Assembly: GCA_023458315.1 (NCBI GenBank)
Contig: JAEXAH010000132.1
Coordinates: 1-62,008, forward strand
Length of the DNA stretch: 62,008 bases
Direction: 5' to 3'
From: Pseudomonadota bacterium
GTDB taxonomy: Bacteria > Pseudomonadota > Alphaproteobacteria > Rhodospirillales > Magnetospirillaceae
In this document: positions 39,191-49,129 of the stretch, one piece after another
How the letters are laid out: every line of letters begins with the position of its first letter
Numbering within the stretch: position 1 is the first letter of the stretch
Made by a program: the position numbers and the translations under genes
Notes under the pieces: generated by a model
Told to the model about the DNA's origin: nothing
What the model saw: only the letters and a program-made list of their open reading frames with translations
Database searches by the model: none

Positions 39191-39264
39191 TCCGCATGAT
39201 CATCCGAAAGTCGGCCTTGGTGAATGGACCTACATGCGGTATGCTTTTACTTAATCGAGCAAAA

Positions 39265-39286
39265 CTCAGTTTTTTTCAAAACTGAG
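39265..39286. promoter_or_regulatory. Dyad upstream of the XRE gene (candidate operator)
   Basis: CTCAGTTTT and AAAACTGAG form a perfect 9-base inverted repeat around TTTC. It lies between the divergent XRE and membrane-protein genes and could bind the XRE dimer or act as a hairpin. Confidence 0.45.
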
Positions 39287-39318
39287 CCGTCCCGCTTCCA
39301 AACGACCGGAGTAACCGA

Positions 39319-39867
39319 ATGCCTGCGGCGCCTCTTCCCCTTGTCCCACTAAAAGGCGGCTTCCAGATGCAGACCATCCGGGGAACGGTCCGGACTCTCG
39401 GCCAGAATCGGATCCATATGAGCGGGCACACATACGCTTTCGTGACGTTCGATCTCGAAGGCGGCGGCGACCTGATGCTGGAAAACGTCGTCGTTCTCAA
39501 CCGTGTCGGTTCCGAGTTGGAACCCGGCACCACGGGAACCTTCCATGTGATCGGCAACAAGCGCGCGACGTCACTGATTGCTTTTGAAAGTGCGGACGGC
39601 CGCAGCAGGGACGATATCCCCACTTTCCGGAGATCGATCCGGACCGGAAAAGTGGGCATTTCGTTTTTCATCACTCTCGCATGCTCTTTCGTCCTTATCC
39701 TTTCCAGTCTGATTTTGATGAGCCTATTCCGACACACTCCATTCTTCGTCTGGGTTCTCTACTACACCCTTCCGCCGATCCTGATTTTCCGCTTCTTCAT
39801 GGGCCACGTCCCGTCCGAATCCGACATCCGCGCGGCGATCGCGGAGACGAACCGGCAAACTGCTTGA
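39319..39867 (+). CDS. Hypothetical two-TM membrane protein
   Basis: The 182-residue product has a beta-rich N-terminal half (TIRGTVRTLGQNRIHMSGHTY; LMLENVVVLNRVGSEL), then two membrane segments, about 115-139 (SFFITLACSFVLILSSLIL) and 145-163. GGAG lies seven bases before the ATG. A second ATG 48 bases in is also possible. Family unknown. Confidence 0.65.
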   Translation: MPAAPLPLVPLKGGFQMQTIRGTVRTLGQNRIHMSGHTYAFVTFDLEGGGDLMLENVVVLNRVGSELEPGTTGTFHVIGNKRATSLIAFESADGRSRDDIPTFRRSIRTGKVGISFFITLACSFVLILSSLILMSLFRHTPFFVWVLYYTLPPILIFRFFMGHVPSESDIRAAIAETNRQTA

Positions 39868-39884
39868 GAGCAAAGGAGAGCTGA

Positions 39885-40286
39885 ATGTTGCCGATGAGTG
39901 ACGCGGACTTCATGACGCTGGCGGCCGCAATCCAGGCGCTGAACGCCGCCAATGCCCGTGCCGAGGAATGGGAGTGCTATGCCCGCGAGGTCGAGGCCAA
40001 CCGCGATCAGTGGATGGCCCACGCTCACAAGCTGGAGGCTGGAGCCGCGGACCTCGGCGACAAGCTGGCAGTCGAAAAGGCCCATTCGGAGGGGCTAACC
40101 GCAGTGGTCAATGCCTTCAAGTTCGAGCATCCGGACTCTCCGCTCCTTGAAGGAGCCGGACAGTTCCGCTCCGGCGAGGTCGCTGGCCGCCCCAAACGCA
40201 AATACCACCTCGTTTATGAGGGGGCTTTCGACGCCGAGGCCCGCAAGAGCGGCATCCAGAACCCCGCCTCGCGCCGCTGCAACTGA
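39885..40286 (+). CDS. Hypothetical coiled-coil protein
   Basis: The 133 residues are largely helical with charged heptads (NARAEEWECYAREVEANRDQ and KLAVEKAHSEGLTAVV). The start has AGGAG six bases upstream. It lies 17 bases after the membrane-protein gene and 5 bases before the next, so these three plus-strand genes look like one transcript. No family recognised. Confidence 0.65.
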   Translation: MLPMSDADFMTLAAAIQALNAANARAEEWECYAREVEANRDQWMAHAHKLEAGAADLGDKLAVEKAHSEGLTAVVNAFKFEHPDSPLLEGAGQFRSGEVAGRPKRKYHLVYEGAFDAEARKSGIQNPASRRCN

Positions 40287-40291
40287 CAGCC

Positions 40292-40705
40292 ATGAAGGCA
40301 GCGTCCTTCGCCCTCGTCACCAGCCTTGTTGTCTGTCCAGCCTTTGCTTGGGATGCAGCCTCATTGCGGGCGGAGCACTGGCCGTTCGAAATCGCCGCTG
40401 ATCCGGAATTTCGCAGACTCGCAGGCGAGCGCCTGGCGAATGAAGTCGCGCCGTTGCTGGAAACCGGGCCCAAAGTTCGGACCATCGAAGGACGGTGGTT
40501 GGTCATTGAAGGATGTCGCCCCCACGCCTGCGATGTCGCGGCAGCTTTCGTGACGGTGGACACCATGTCCGGCACGGTAACCGCCTGGATGTCGACGACA
40601 GGCAAAGGGGGAGTGAACGTCATGACGTCCCCTGCCCCCACAGAGGTGAAAACACCCCAAGAAGTAAACACCATGCACGAAGCCTGGCTATCCCGGCTTC
40701 GCTAA
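40292..40705 (+). CDS. Exported protein with Ivy-like CxPHxC motif
   Basis: The 137-residue product has a signal peptide (ending near VCPAFA) and a single disulfide-bracketed motif CRPHAC (C75-C80) within RWLVIEGCRPHACDVAAAFV. The CKPHDC loop is the inhibitory signature of Ivy-type lysozyme inhibitors, which also have about this length. The aspartate of that loop is alanine here. Similarity elsewhere is weak, so the call is tentative. It would act in the periplasm. Confidence 0.5.
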   Translation: MKAASFALVTSLVVCPAFAWDAASLRAEHWPFEIAADPEFRRLAGERLANEVAPLLETGPKVRTIEGRWLVIEGCRPHACDVAAAFVTVDTMSGTVTAWMSTTGKGGVNVMTSPAPTEVKTPQEVNTMHEAWLSRLR

Positions 40706-40931
40706 CAAGGCGTTTTCAGCGGGAAACCGGCGTTGAAAGGCCCGGACGCCGGAGCAACCGCGCGCTACAAACCTGGCAGGTTCTTCCGGCTCGCGGGACT
40801 TTTCTGGAAGCTTCCCACGCCCCTCCGTTTTCGCCCCACAAGGAGGGACGCCAAGCCGCCTTCCGATAAGGTTTCCGCGTCCGGAAGAGCCACATGAGCG
40901 GCCTTCCCCGGCGCACCTGGATACTGACGCG

Positions 40932-43900
40932 CTATCTCGGCAAGTCGAACAGGACACCTCGGACAACGAAAGCAGATTCAAGCCTCGGCAGTTCACCGTC
41001 GCTGTCGAGCCCCATCAGTTCGGGCGGACACGAACCGTCGGGATTGAGGCTTTCCAATACAGCCAAACCGCCGCGAGCAATTCGTAATCGTTTAAAATAG
41101 CATCCACCTTCGCTATCGACCGCAATCACCAGCCTGCCGTCGAGCCGGGAAATCTCTGCGGCACCGGTGACCCTGTCTCCGGCAATCAGGTACTGTCCTT
41201 CCAGGGCAAGCGGTTCCGCGCTCCGCCCTTCGACCCGGAACAGCTTCCCCTTATCAATGAGGCTCCAGTAATCGGCCACCTCTACAACTGGCACGACTTC
41301 GTTTTCGTTCCCGACAGGGAGGTAACGCTCTGCCGAAAACAGGACCCCCACCACCTTCTTACAATCGAAACTGTTTAACGGCGCGATCACCGGCGTACCA
41401 ATGGCGCGGGGATCGACTGCTTGGGCGACGAGTACGGCAACATCGGGATTGGACTCGGGAACGGTGAGCCTGCGGGCACGGACCCTTTCTCCCACGGACG
41501 CCACAACCAAGTTACCTGGGCGAGTTGGCATGCCGTTCCCTACGATCAGAAAATCTCCGATCCCGGCCACGGGTTCGAGCGTACTTGCGACAAGCCTGAA
41601 CAGATCGTGATTTCCGAGACGGACCTCTTCTCCATGTTCTTCGGCGATCGTCATCCTGCCGTCCCCAAAGGGAATGCGGCCATCGGTTGCCGCAGCGGCA
41701 GCAACGCCGTTGCGGTGCAAAATTGCCTTGCGAATTTCCTCTTTCTGCACGGACGGCAGCGGCACGATCTCCGCAGTCGGCACGTAGGCCCGATGATCAC
41801 CTTTGTGGGCCATGAACTCCCGATAGGAGTGGAGCGCCCGGAGAATGGTCTTTTCCAGCCCCCCTTTCTTCTGGGGACCGCCCTTCCAAAACTCCATCAA
41901 CCTTTTGGCCATGGCTACATTCGCCGCCGCCGGCTGGTGGGTATGGGTGTTCAACAGACTGATGTGCGGTTCGCCACTATCAAGAAGCTTCACGAGTTCG
42001 GCAAACGGCTGAAACGTGAAAGGCATAATACGGGCGGTACGGAGTTCCTCGACCGTCTTCCTGAGCGAAGTGAGGTTCGGGGAATCCATCGGTGGCAAAT
42101 GACCGGCGAGAGTGATTTTCAGAACAGCCTCGCAATGCCCTCTCAGCCGAGCAATGAACGTGGCCGCCTTGGCATCGCTGTTCTCCTCTTCCGCCTCGCG
42201 CCATAGCCGCTCAATCTCTGTCCCGTTCTCAATAACCACGGGACCTCCCCCAGGCACGACACCAAGGACATGCCCGAATTCGGCCTCTGCCTTTTCCATA
42301 CCCAGCATGTCGAAGAAGTGTCGCTCATGCGTGGTCAGAAAAAGTTGGGTCCGATGCGGATCGGCCTGATCGAGCTTGGTCAGGCGGGCGAGTTCCATTG
42401 CCCAGCTCTGCTTGTTGCGGGGATCAAACGTCGCCTGCGGGTCATCCAAGAGCATCAGCGGGAACGGATTGTATCCCAGTCCCTCGACGGTCTCCTCGCG
42501 CAGGGCGAAGATGAACCCCCAGAGGATGGCCCTCAGCCATGAGGTATTGGCCACCAAGCCTGCGTCGATCTTCATCTCCGGCGCGTGGCGGAAACCAGCG
42601 TGAACATCGACCTCTCGCGTGGAGCGCTCCTTCCTGAGCGCGGCTCCTTCATAGGTGAGCCGTTCCTTGTGATGGATGCGCTCAAGAATATCGCCGATGC
42701 GTCCCGACAAGGCCGAGACGGATCGGGCAGTCTCTGCGTCCACGAGTCCTTTCAAAAAGGTCAGGGGTTCCAGTGCAGCCGCGATTTCGTCGCGGACCTT
42801 TTGCTCCTTCATGATGACAGCCGCCTCGTCTGCCTTTTTCGCGGCCGTTTCCAGCGAGGCCGCAAGTTTCCCGTACGGCTCGGCCTTCTTGATGGCTGTG
42901 TTGAGGGCCGCGAGCTTGCCGGAAAGGCTGTCCTCCGGCGCGGCCCCGTCCTCGCCGGGAACGCCGACGACAGTGTCCCAGTAGCTTCGAAAGGCGTCAG
43001 CGTTCTGGGACCACCAGGACGAGACGGCAATGATCCGCCGCAGCCCCATAATCTCCGTGCGCACTTTGGCCACATCGGCAGGCTCGTCAGCGGCCTCCAA
43101 AACCTCCATAGGATAGGCCTGCAAGGATTCGACCGCCGCTCCGGCCTTGGCCCTCACCACCTCTCCCACACCGACCAACACGTCCCCAAACCGTCCCGCC
43201 TGAGTGAATCCTTTCGTCACCGCATCGGTGACGGCGGATTTCGGCTCCATGGTCTCCAACGTCTGCCTAAAAGGACGCAGGGACGGCGGAAGCAACTTTC
43301 CAATCTTGTCGGAAAGGTCACGGCAGACATCGGCCAGCTTGCGTTCGGCGGCGGCGCCAACAGCCTTGAGCCGTGCGAGTTCCTCGGAAAGCGCCCGTTG
43401 GGCCTCGGTCTTCAACTCTCCTTCGCACAAGGGACACTCTGCATGCCCCTCGTCCGGTTGGAACCACGGTGCCGCCGTCGCCTTCAAACGAAGTTTGACA
43501 TCCTTTTGTTGGAGGGCGTGCCAATGCAGGGCTTCCTCCAGCCCTTTCTCCACATCCTTCAGGCTATCCGGAATGACCTCCAGGCCGCCCGCCGTGTTTT
43601 CTTTGGCGGCTGCGTTGAGTGCCCGCACCGGCTCCAGTCCCTCGAAACCAGCGGCAAGTATTTGCCCCACCAGCACGGCAGCCGTCGTCACTGCGTTCCG
43701 GCCACCTTCGGTGCTTATGTCCGCGCCTGTCCCCAAATCGGCGACGAGAGTGGCCATCTGCGCGGCGGCTTCGACCTTGGCCTCTTCCGCCGCCTTCCTG
43801 AGCACAACAGGATCAGCTTTGTCCAGATCCGCATGTCCGGAAACATCAACGCCCACCTTCACCGCTTCCTCTGTGGCGGTCTTCATGGACGCGGCAAACG

Positions 43901-44812
43901 CGGCACGGACGGCCTCTATGCCTCTGTCCTTGGCGTGCTTCATGAATTTTTTACTGCCGTGACGGAAGGCAGACGCTCCTTCGCCAACCGCCGCGAGCTG
44001 ATCGAGGCCCGTCAGCATCTTTACGGCGTCGTAGAGGTCTGTGCTCCCCTCACCGAAGCGGAGGACGGAAAGCCGACACGGCATCAGAATGCCAGCCTCA
44101 AGAAGCTGCGGAAAAGCGAGCAGGCGTGGGTCGACCTCATATTCATCCACGGCCTCGTTCAGCAGACCAGGACTGACAATCCTGCGCTTGGCGACGGCTT
44201 CCTCCCCAGCCTCGTCGATGAACGTCAGTTCGAGCCTGACCTCTACATCATTCAACAATTCATCACGGGCTTTCGGGAAAGCAGCCAACGGCGGCCATTC
44301 CCCGATCTTGGCCCCCCAGGTGCGAGCACCGGTTCGCGTTTTCCAGAATCCTCGACGATGCCCGCGTTTTCGCGGATGCGCCTTCCGGTCAGTCCCCAAA
44401 GGATTGCGCTCGCGAGAGAGGTCTTTCCCGAGCCGTTCTGACCTTCAAGACACCAACTGGCACCATCCACAGAAAGGTGGAAATCATCTCCCCCGAACGA
44501 GTTCAAGCCGCCGAAATTGTAGGCGCGGACACTCTTCAGCAACCACCGGTGCCGGTCCTGCCCTGCGACGTCCCTGATGCCATCGGCAGGGTCTCCATCC
44601 TTCTCCCACGCGCTGATCATTCCGGCGAACAGAGACTCATCCGCGTTCGCCACGAGGTTCTGGGGCTTGGCAAGCAGATATGCGAAAAGACGCCTCGCCC
44701 CGGCGCTCATCAGCTTGGCCTTGCCGCCTTTCAAACCATCGCCATGGGCCGCCCATTCCAAGGTTTCTCCCTTGAGAAGGGTGTCGGCGGCTTCTTTCAA
44801 TGTGATGGTCAT
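40932..44812 (-). pseudogene. Rad50/SMC-like ATPase with S24-like C-terminal region (frame-shifted)
   Basis: The gene reads in one frame from the ATG at 44812 to about 44310 and then in the -1 frame to the stop at 40932; joined, it would be about 1,293 residues. The first part has Walker A GQNGSGKT (124-131). The second has an ECPLCEGEL zinc-hook-like CxxC inside long helical regions, Walker B LMLLDDPQATFD and the H-loop TTHERHF. The last 300 residues (LEPVAGIGDFLIVG, NLVVASVGERVRARRL, VVGVLFSAERYLPVG) resemble an S24/LexA-type domain. The switch coincides with six consecutive C at 44312-44317, so a lost base, a sequencing error or programmed -1 slippage are all possible. The family likely acts on DNA; its role here is unknown. 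Confidence 0.75.
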
Positions 44813-45060
44813 TCGGGCACCTGTCTCGCCGTAAGGGCGCGGCACGCCAGATTATACACAACCGGTGAGGATGCCAAGTCGGTCAGGGACTTCTGCCATC
44901 GCACGCCTTGCAGGACGAAAAAAACTTCCACACGTTGAAACGTTGGCTTCCAACTCATCCTGATGATTGCTCATGCTGACAATATCGATCTGCACTGACA
45001 CTCGGCACCACTTCCGGTGAAGCTATGACCGTGCTACGCTTCCCAAAAGGGGATTAGACG
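44813..45060. other. Divergent intergenic region before the inverted-repeat cassette
   Basis: About 248 bases separate the ATPase start from the left cassette repeat, with no gene visible. It is the only place for promoters of both the ATPase (minus) and the first cassette gene (plus). A weak TTCCGG-17-TACGCT pair near 45012-45040 is a possible plus-strand promoter. Confidence 0.4.
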
Positions 45061-45079
45061 GATAACTAGAAATTATGGC
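45061..45079 (+). repeat. Left 19-bp inverted repeat of the two-gene cassette
   Basis: GATAACTAGAAATTATGGC, including the start codon of the 920-residue protein. The exact reverse complement is at 49125-49143, where it includes the start codon of the GT2/PIG-L gene. Confidence 0.9.
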
Positions 45080-47837
45080 AGGAAGCCTCGCCGTTCACGG
45101 TTCTGCCCCCGAAACGGACGGCGTCTACGTTAACTGCGAGGAAGCTCTTGGGCGCTGTCTGCAGTTATTGGCGGACAGGTCGTCCAACAAGGGCTTCTTC
45201 ATTCGCTGCAACGAATACGACCTGTCCGCTCGTTTCGTCCTGCATCTCACACGGTTGACCGTTCACTGTAGTGGAGAGGACTGCGGCCTTCATTGGCACA
45301 CGGGTTACGACTGTGACGATCACATCGCCTTGGGTAATGAACTGCGGAGATTCCTCGCAGACCGATGGTTGCGGCTGTCCGAAGGTGTCGATCCGTCCAC
45401 CACCGAGCTTATCTACTTTGACGTCGAAGGCATGCCGGACGTCGATAGCTATGTGGACATGAACCTCCTGCCGTTGTTGCTCAGGGTGCCCCGCTCGCGC
45501 CTCTTCGTCGTCATCGAGATCCGAACGCATTTCCGATCCACTCACAATATTGTGCGAATGGCCGAGCGGTTGCTGGACAGGGTGATGCCGGGCAGCCTCA
45601 ACATCTTCTTCCTGTGCGACGGCAATACAGACCACCGAGGTCGGTTCGAAAAAATCGATATCGACCCTGCACTGGCAAGCAGGCTTCCGAAGCTGTCCGA
45701 TCGGCCAGATATTGCCCCTCGGAGATTGCCACGAGCCTTGCCCGCGCGAGATGGTATCGTCCGCTTGCTGCATCCTTTGATCATGCTGAATCAGGCGGCT
45801 CAAAATGAGGCGTTGTCCTATCTGGCTGGCCGCCAAGGGAAGGACGGAGATCTCGACGCACTGATCACCAACGACGTGCTTCAACGATATATCGACGGGA
45901 GTGTCGGAGTTACCCGGCGAGGCTTGGACTTGTCCAAGGAACTGGGGAGCCTGACCGGAGTGTTCCGCGATGTGGTTCCCAATGGCGCGAAAATCCTATC
46001 ATTCCAGCCTCCCAGCGCGCTTCTTCGCCAGGAAACCCCGTTGTCGGAGGTTGAGAAGAGCCTGACCGCCAGCATGCAACTGATCGATTTGTTCGCGCAG
46101 TTCCTGGGAACGGGAGGAACTTCCTCCGCGTTGGCCGAATTGGAACGCTTGGCCATGGACTGGGGAAATGCGTTCAACCGACGAAATGCCCACGCATCAC
46201 GTATCCTGCTCGCCTATTTCTCGCAAATGCTTCTGACGCCCCGCTATGGAATGAATGCCCGTCATTTTGCAACAATGGAGCAGTTGACGTATGGCTACTG
46301 CCAATTTGCCGTTACGCTCCACACCGATGATGAGGACAAGATCCGCTCAAGCTATGAGGCTTCCCGCTGGCTCAAGAACCTTGCCGATCTCTATGAGATT
46401 GCAAGTTTCAAGAAATTTCACAGCGTGACATCCCGTAAGATTAATGAAATATACGATGACGGCGTCAGCTATATTGTCGGACTTGAAACGTCTGAACTGG
46501 AACTAGCGGGATCTATAATCTACACACGCGCATGGCATTTGGTTGGAGCATCTCGCCGATCTGATGCCCGCAATAGCTTCCTGGACGGCGCGGTGCGACA
46601 TCGAAACATGGCGCGCCAAGCGGGAAGACTGGACCTAGCTTATCAATGGTTCGAGCTTCTGCTTCTGGGAATTTCTTGCGACGAGGGGGCGTCCCTCCAT
46701 GGCGAACACAGGGGAATGCTGGAACAATTCGTGGGCGCCCATGGCACCCTGTTCACCTTCGATGAGATCCGGGACGTCATCCATCGCCAACCTGGCGGGC
46801 ATATCCCCCTGTTTCCGGCCACGACGGCGGAAGGGACGGCGAACATCTATTTTTGTAATTGGGACACCTACGCTGCGGTGATGATCGCCGGCATGGTGGC
46901 CACGCATCTTCACCTTATGCCCCGGCTGATCCTGGTGCGGACGCAACGGGATTTCAGCTCAGGCCTCAAGTTCGACGCTGCGGCCCACATCGTCCTCGCC
47001 GCTCCTGACACGCCCGACCTCGGCCCCATTGTTGGCGCGGCGTTGCCGGAGTTGGAACGCCTTTACCAACTTAACCTGACCAGGAAGTTCCACTGCCATA
47101 CAGAAACCGAGTTCGAGGGGCGCCGTCTGATCATTCTTGCGGGCTGCGGCCTGGGTTCGATCATCGATGCCTGGAGCAAGGTGGTCATGGCCGGCTTGAT
47201 CGCAAAAGGGAAAATTTCGATGTTGGACGCATTGCTGGTAAATCCCCTGTTTTCCTCGTTGATTGAAGGTTGTAGCGGTGGAGTGGCCGGAGCCCTAGTC
47301 GAAGGTATCGCCAACAAGCTGTGGCCCTCCAGGGATGGGGAGGCAATCAATGAAAAGCTGGAGAAAATCGTAGCTCTCCTGACTGAAGTCGCTGAGGGAG
47401 CCAACAGGCGAGACGGAGATCGTTTGAAGGACGGAATTGCCGCTCAGGGGGCGTCCATCATCGATTCCAGACTCCAAGGGCAATCCGATGCTGCCGCGTT
47501 GATGACTTTGCTGCTCCGCATTTTCGCCGACACCAACCTTCCTGCGGCGCTTGCCGCGTTGGAGGACTACGCAGCCAACAACCGGATCGCTTTGGAAGAG
47601 CAGGCCGATATCTGCCGTGTGATGGCACGGCTATGCCGGAACAGAAAGTTCGCCGGAAATGCCCGGCTGATCCGCGTGTTCGACGACTACAGCGGATTTT
47701 TCAGCGGCCACTTGGAGGAAGTCTCTCGGCAACAGGAAATCGCGCGGCGCTTGGGTGATTATCCAGCGAGAGAAATCGGATTTCTGCGCGAAAAACTATA
47801 TACCCGCCTTAGGGTGATGAGGGAGGAACTGGCCTAG
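45075..47837 (+). CDS. Large protein of unknown function (cassette gene A)
   Basis: The 920-residue product has no signal peptide and no motif I recognise. The N-terminal third is alpha/beta (TELIYFDVEGMPDVDSYVDM; RLFVVIEIRTHF), a helical middle (residues 300-600) has repeat-like features, and about 600-720 looks like a Rossmann-type segment (PRLILVRTQRDFS; HIVLAAPDTPDLGPIVG; RLIILAGCGLGSII). Its start codon lies inside the 19-bp inverted repeat. No Shine-Dalgarno is obvious. It converges on and overlaps the GT2/PIG-L gene by four bases. Codon use is less GC-biased than in the core genes, consistent with transfer. Confidence 0.75.
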   Translation: MAGSLAVHGSAPETDGVYVNCEEALGRCLQLLADRSSNKGFFIRCNEYDLSARFVLHLTRLTVHCSGEDCGLHWHTGYDCDDHIALGNELRRFLADRWLRLSEGVDPSTTELIYFDVEGMPDVDSYVDMNLLPLLLRVPRSRLFVVIEIRTHFRSTHNIVRMAERLLDRVMPGSLNIFFLCDGNTDHRGRFEKIDIDPALASRLPKLSDRPDIAPRRLPRALPARDGIVRLLHPLIMLNQAAQNEALSYLAGRQGKDGDLDALITNDVLQRYIDGSVGVTRRGLDLSKELGSLTGVFRDVVPNGAKILSFQPPSALLRQETPLSEVEKSLTASMQLIDLFAQFLGTGGTSSALAELERLAMDWGNAFNRRNAHASRILLAYFSQMLLTPRYGMNARHFATMEQLTYGYCQFAVTLHTDDEDKIRSSYEASRWLKNLADLYEIASFKKFHSVTSRKINEIYDDGVSYIVGLETSELELAGSIIYTRAWHLVGASRRSDARNSFLDGAVRHRNMARQAGRLDLAYQWFELLLLGISCDEGASLHGEHRGMLEQFVGAHGTLFTFDEIRDVIHRQPGGHIPLFPATTAEGTANIYFCNWDTYAAVMIAGMVATHLHLMPRLILVRTQRDFSSGLKFDAAAHIVLAAPDTPDLGPIVGAALPELERLYQLNLTRKFHCHTETEFEGRRLIILAGCGLGSIIDAWSKVVMAGLIAKGKISMLDALLVNPLFSSLIEGCSGGVAGALVEGIANKLWPSRDGEAINEKLEKIVALLTEVAEGANRRDGDRLKDGIAAQGASIIDSRLQGQSDAAALMTLLLRIFADTNLPAALAALEDYAANNRIALEEQADICRVMARLCRNRKFAGNARLIRVFDDYSGFFSGHLEEVSRQQEIARRLGDYPAREIGFLREKLYTRLRVMREELA

Positions 47838-49129
47838 CGGGTGAACAAGCTTCCGGTTAAGGGCATCGCATAGCCGCCCATGGTCTGGAATCCTTCCGCA
47901 GCCGCCACCCCTGACCTCATGCCCATAAGGGAATCCATTCGCTCAGCCATTTCGATCCAGTGTTCGGGTTCCTGGCTGGCGTGGTGGTTTATCAGAGAGT
48001 GTTTCGCCGCGACTTGGCCAGATATGTCGACCACCGTGTCGGGAACGAAGGGTGGCTGGGATGCGCCGCTGAAAAAATAGGAATTGCAGGCTAGAATCCG
48101 GGTGGGCCTCACCTTCGGCCCGCACATCAGCAACGCTGATTGCACAGCCCTGTAGCAGGCTTGGTGATCCCGATGTAGATCTCCCGGATGATGGGTCACG
48201 ACTACATGCGGCCTCGTTCGCTCCAGCAAGTCACGCAGTCGGATGGTATCCTCGGCCCGGTCGAATGCCTGCATGTCACTCCCACCAAGAAACTCCACGG
48301 TCAGGTTCGGCCAGAGCGCTGCTGACCGTTCGGCTTCGGCTTGGCGAACAGGATCGCTCGTCGCTATCACCCAGGTCATGCCCACCCCCTGGGCCAATAG
48401 TTTGACGAAGGTGCCTCCGCACCAAATTTCGGCGTCATCGCAATGGGCAAACACTGCCGTGAGGCGGTGTTTAGGCCCGGAATGGGCGCAATCGAGCAAG
48501 TATCCTAAGATTTCGCGGGTTACGGAGTCATAGGCGGAAGCGGGACGAATGCGATCCTCAACCTTGTCCAGGAAGCACTGGCTGAATCCGGTCCCCGCAT
48601 AATGAGCCTCGATGACGACTTGTACATCCAAGGACCAATCGTCCCGCAAACGGTCAATCGCTAATCCGCGTCGGTCGAGCATGTAGACGCCGGCCGTGGG
48701 AAGGTGGACCGGTGGGAGGTCGGGGAAGAGTTGTTCCAGGATCGGACGGATCATGACATGGGACATCGGCCATTCCCGCGGCTCGTGGGACCAGTAGCCC
48801 TTGGCGAGACAGGCGCCGCCTGATAACGCGTTACGGCAGATGCTTACCCAATCAGGGTTGGCGTTGACGATGTCCGCATCGAGCTTGAAAATGAGGTCGT
48901 TTTGCGCGGCGCGAATTCCGGCTTTGACCGCAGCTCCGAAACCGCCTGTTTCCAGATGCACCACCCTAGCCCCGGCGTTTTCCGCCAACCGAGCCGTGCG
49001 ATCAGTGCATCGGTGAGCTACCACGACAATTTCGTCGACGTCTTCTGCCCGACCAATGGCCTCGACCACTGCGGCTATGGTGTTGTCCTCGTTCTTGGCA
49101 GGGATCACCACCGAAACATTGTCAGCCAT
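47834..49129 (-). CDS. GT2 glycosyltransferase fused to PIG-L deacetylase (cassette gene B)
   Basis: The 431-residue protein has two domains. Residues 1-195 are a family 2 glycosyltransferase (SVVIPAKNEDNTI; DAD at 84-86; GAAVKAGIRAA). Residues about 222-430 are a PIG-L/LmbE-type zinc deacetylase (AHCDDAEIWCGG at 228-239 and HHPGDLHRDH at 313-322). Together they could add and then de-N-acetylate an amino sugar on an acceptor. The acceptor is not evident. The start codon lies in the right 19-bp repeat. The gene is nine bases after the recombinase stop and would be read with it. Confidence 0.88.
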   Translation of the reverse strand: MADNVSVVIPAKNEDNTIAAVVEAIGRAEDVDEIVVVAHRCTDRTARLAENAGARVVHLETGGFGAAVKAGIRAAQNDLIFKLDADIVNANPDWVSICRNALSGGACLAKGYWSHEPREWPMSHVMIRPILEQLFPDLPPVHLPTAGVYMLDRRGLAIDRLRDDWSLDVQVVIEAHYAGTGFSQCFLDKVEDRIRPASAYDSVTREILGYLLDCAHSGPKHRLTAVFAHCDDAEIWCGGTFVKLLAQGVGMTWVIATSDPVRQAEAERSAALWPNLTVEFLGGSDMQAFDRAEDTIRLRDLLERTRPHVVVTHHPGDLHRDHQACYRAVQSALLMCGPKVRPTRILACNSYFFSGASQPPFVPDTVVDISGQVAAKHSLINHHASQEPEHWIEMAERMDSLMGMRSGVAAAEGFQTMGGYAMPLTGSLFTR

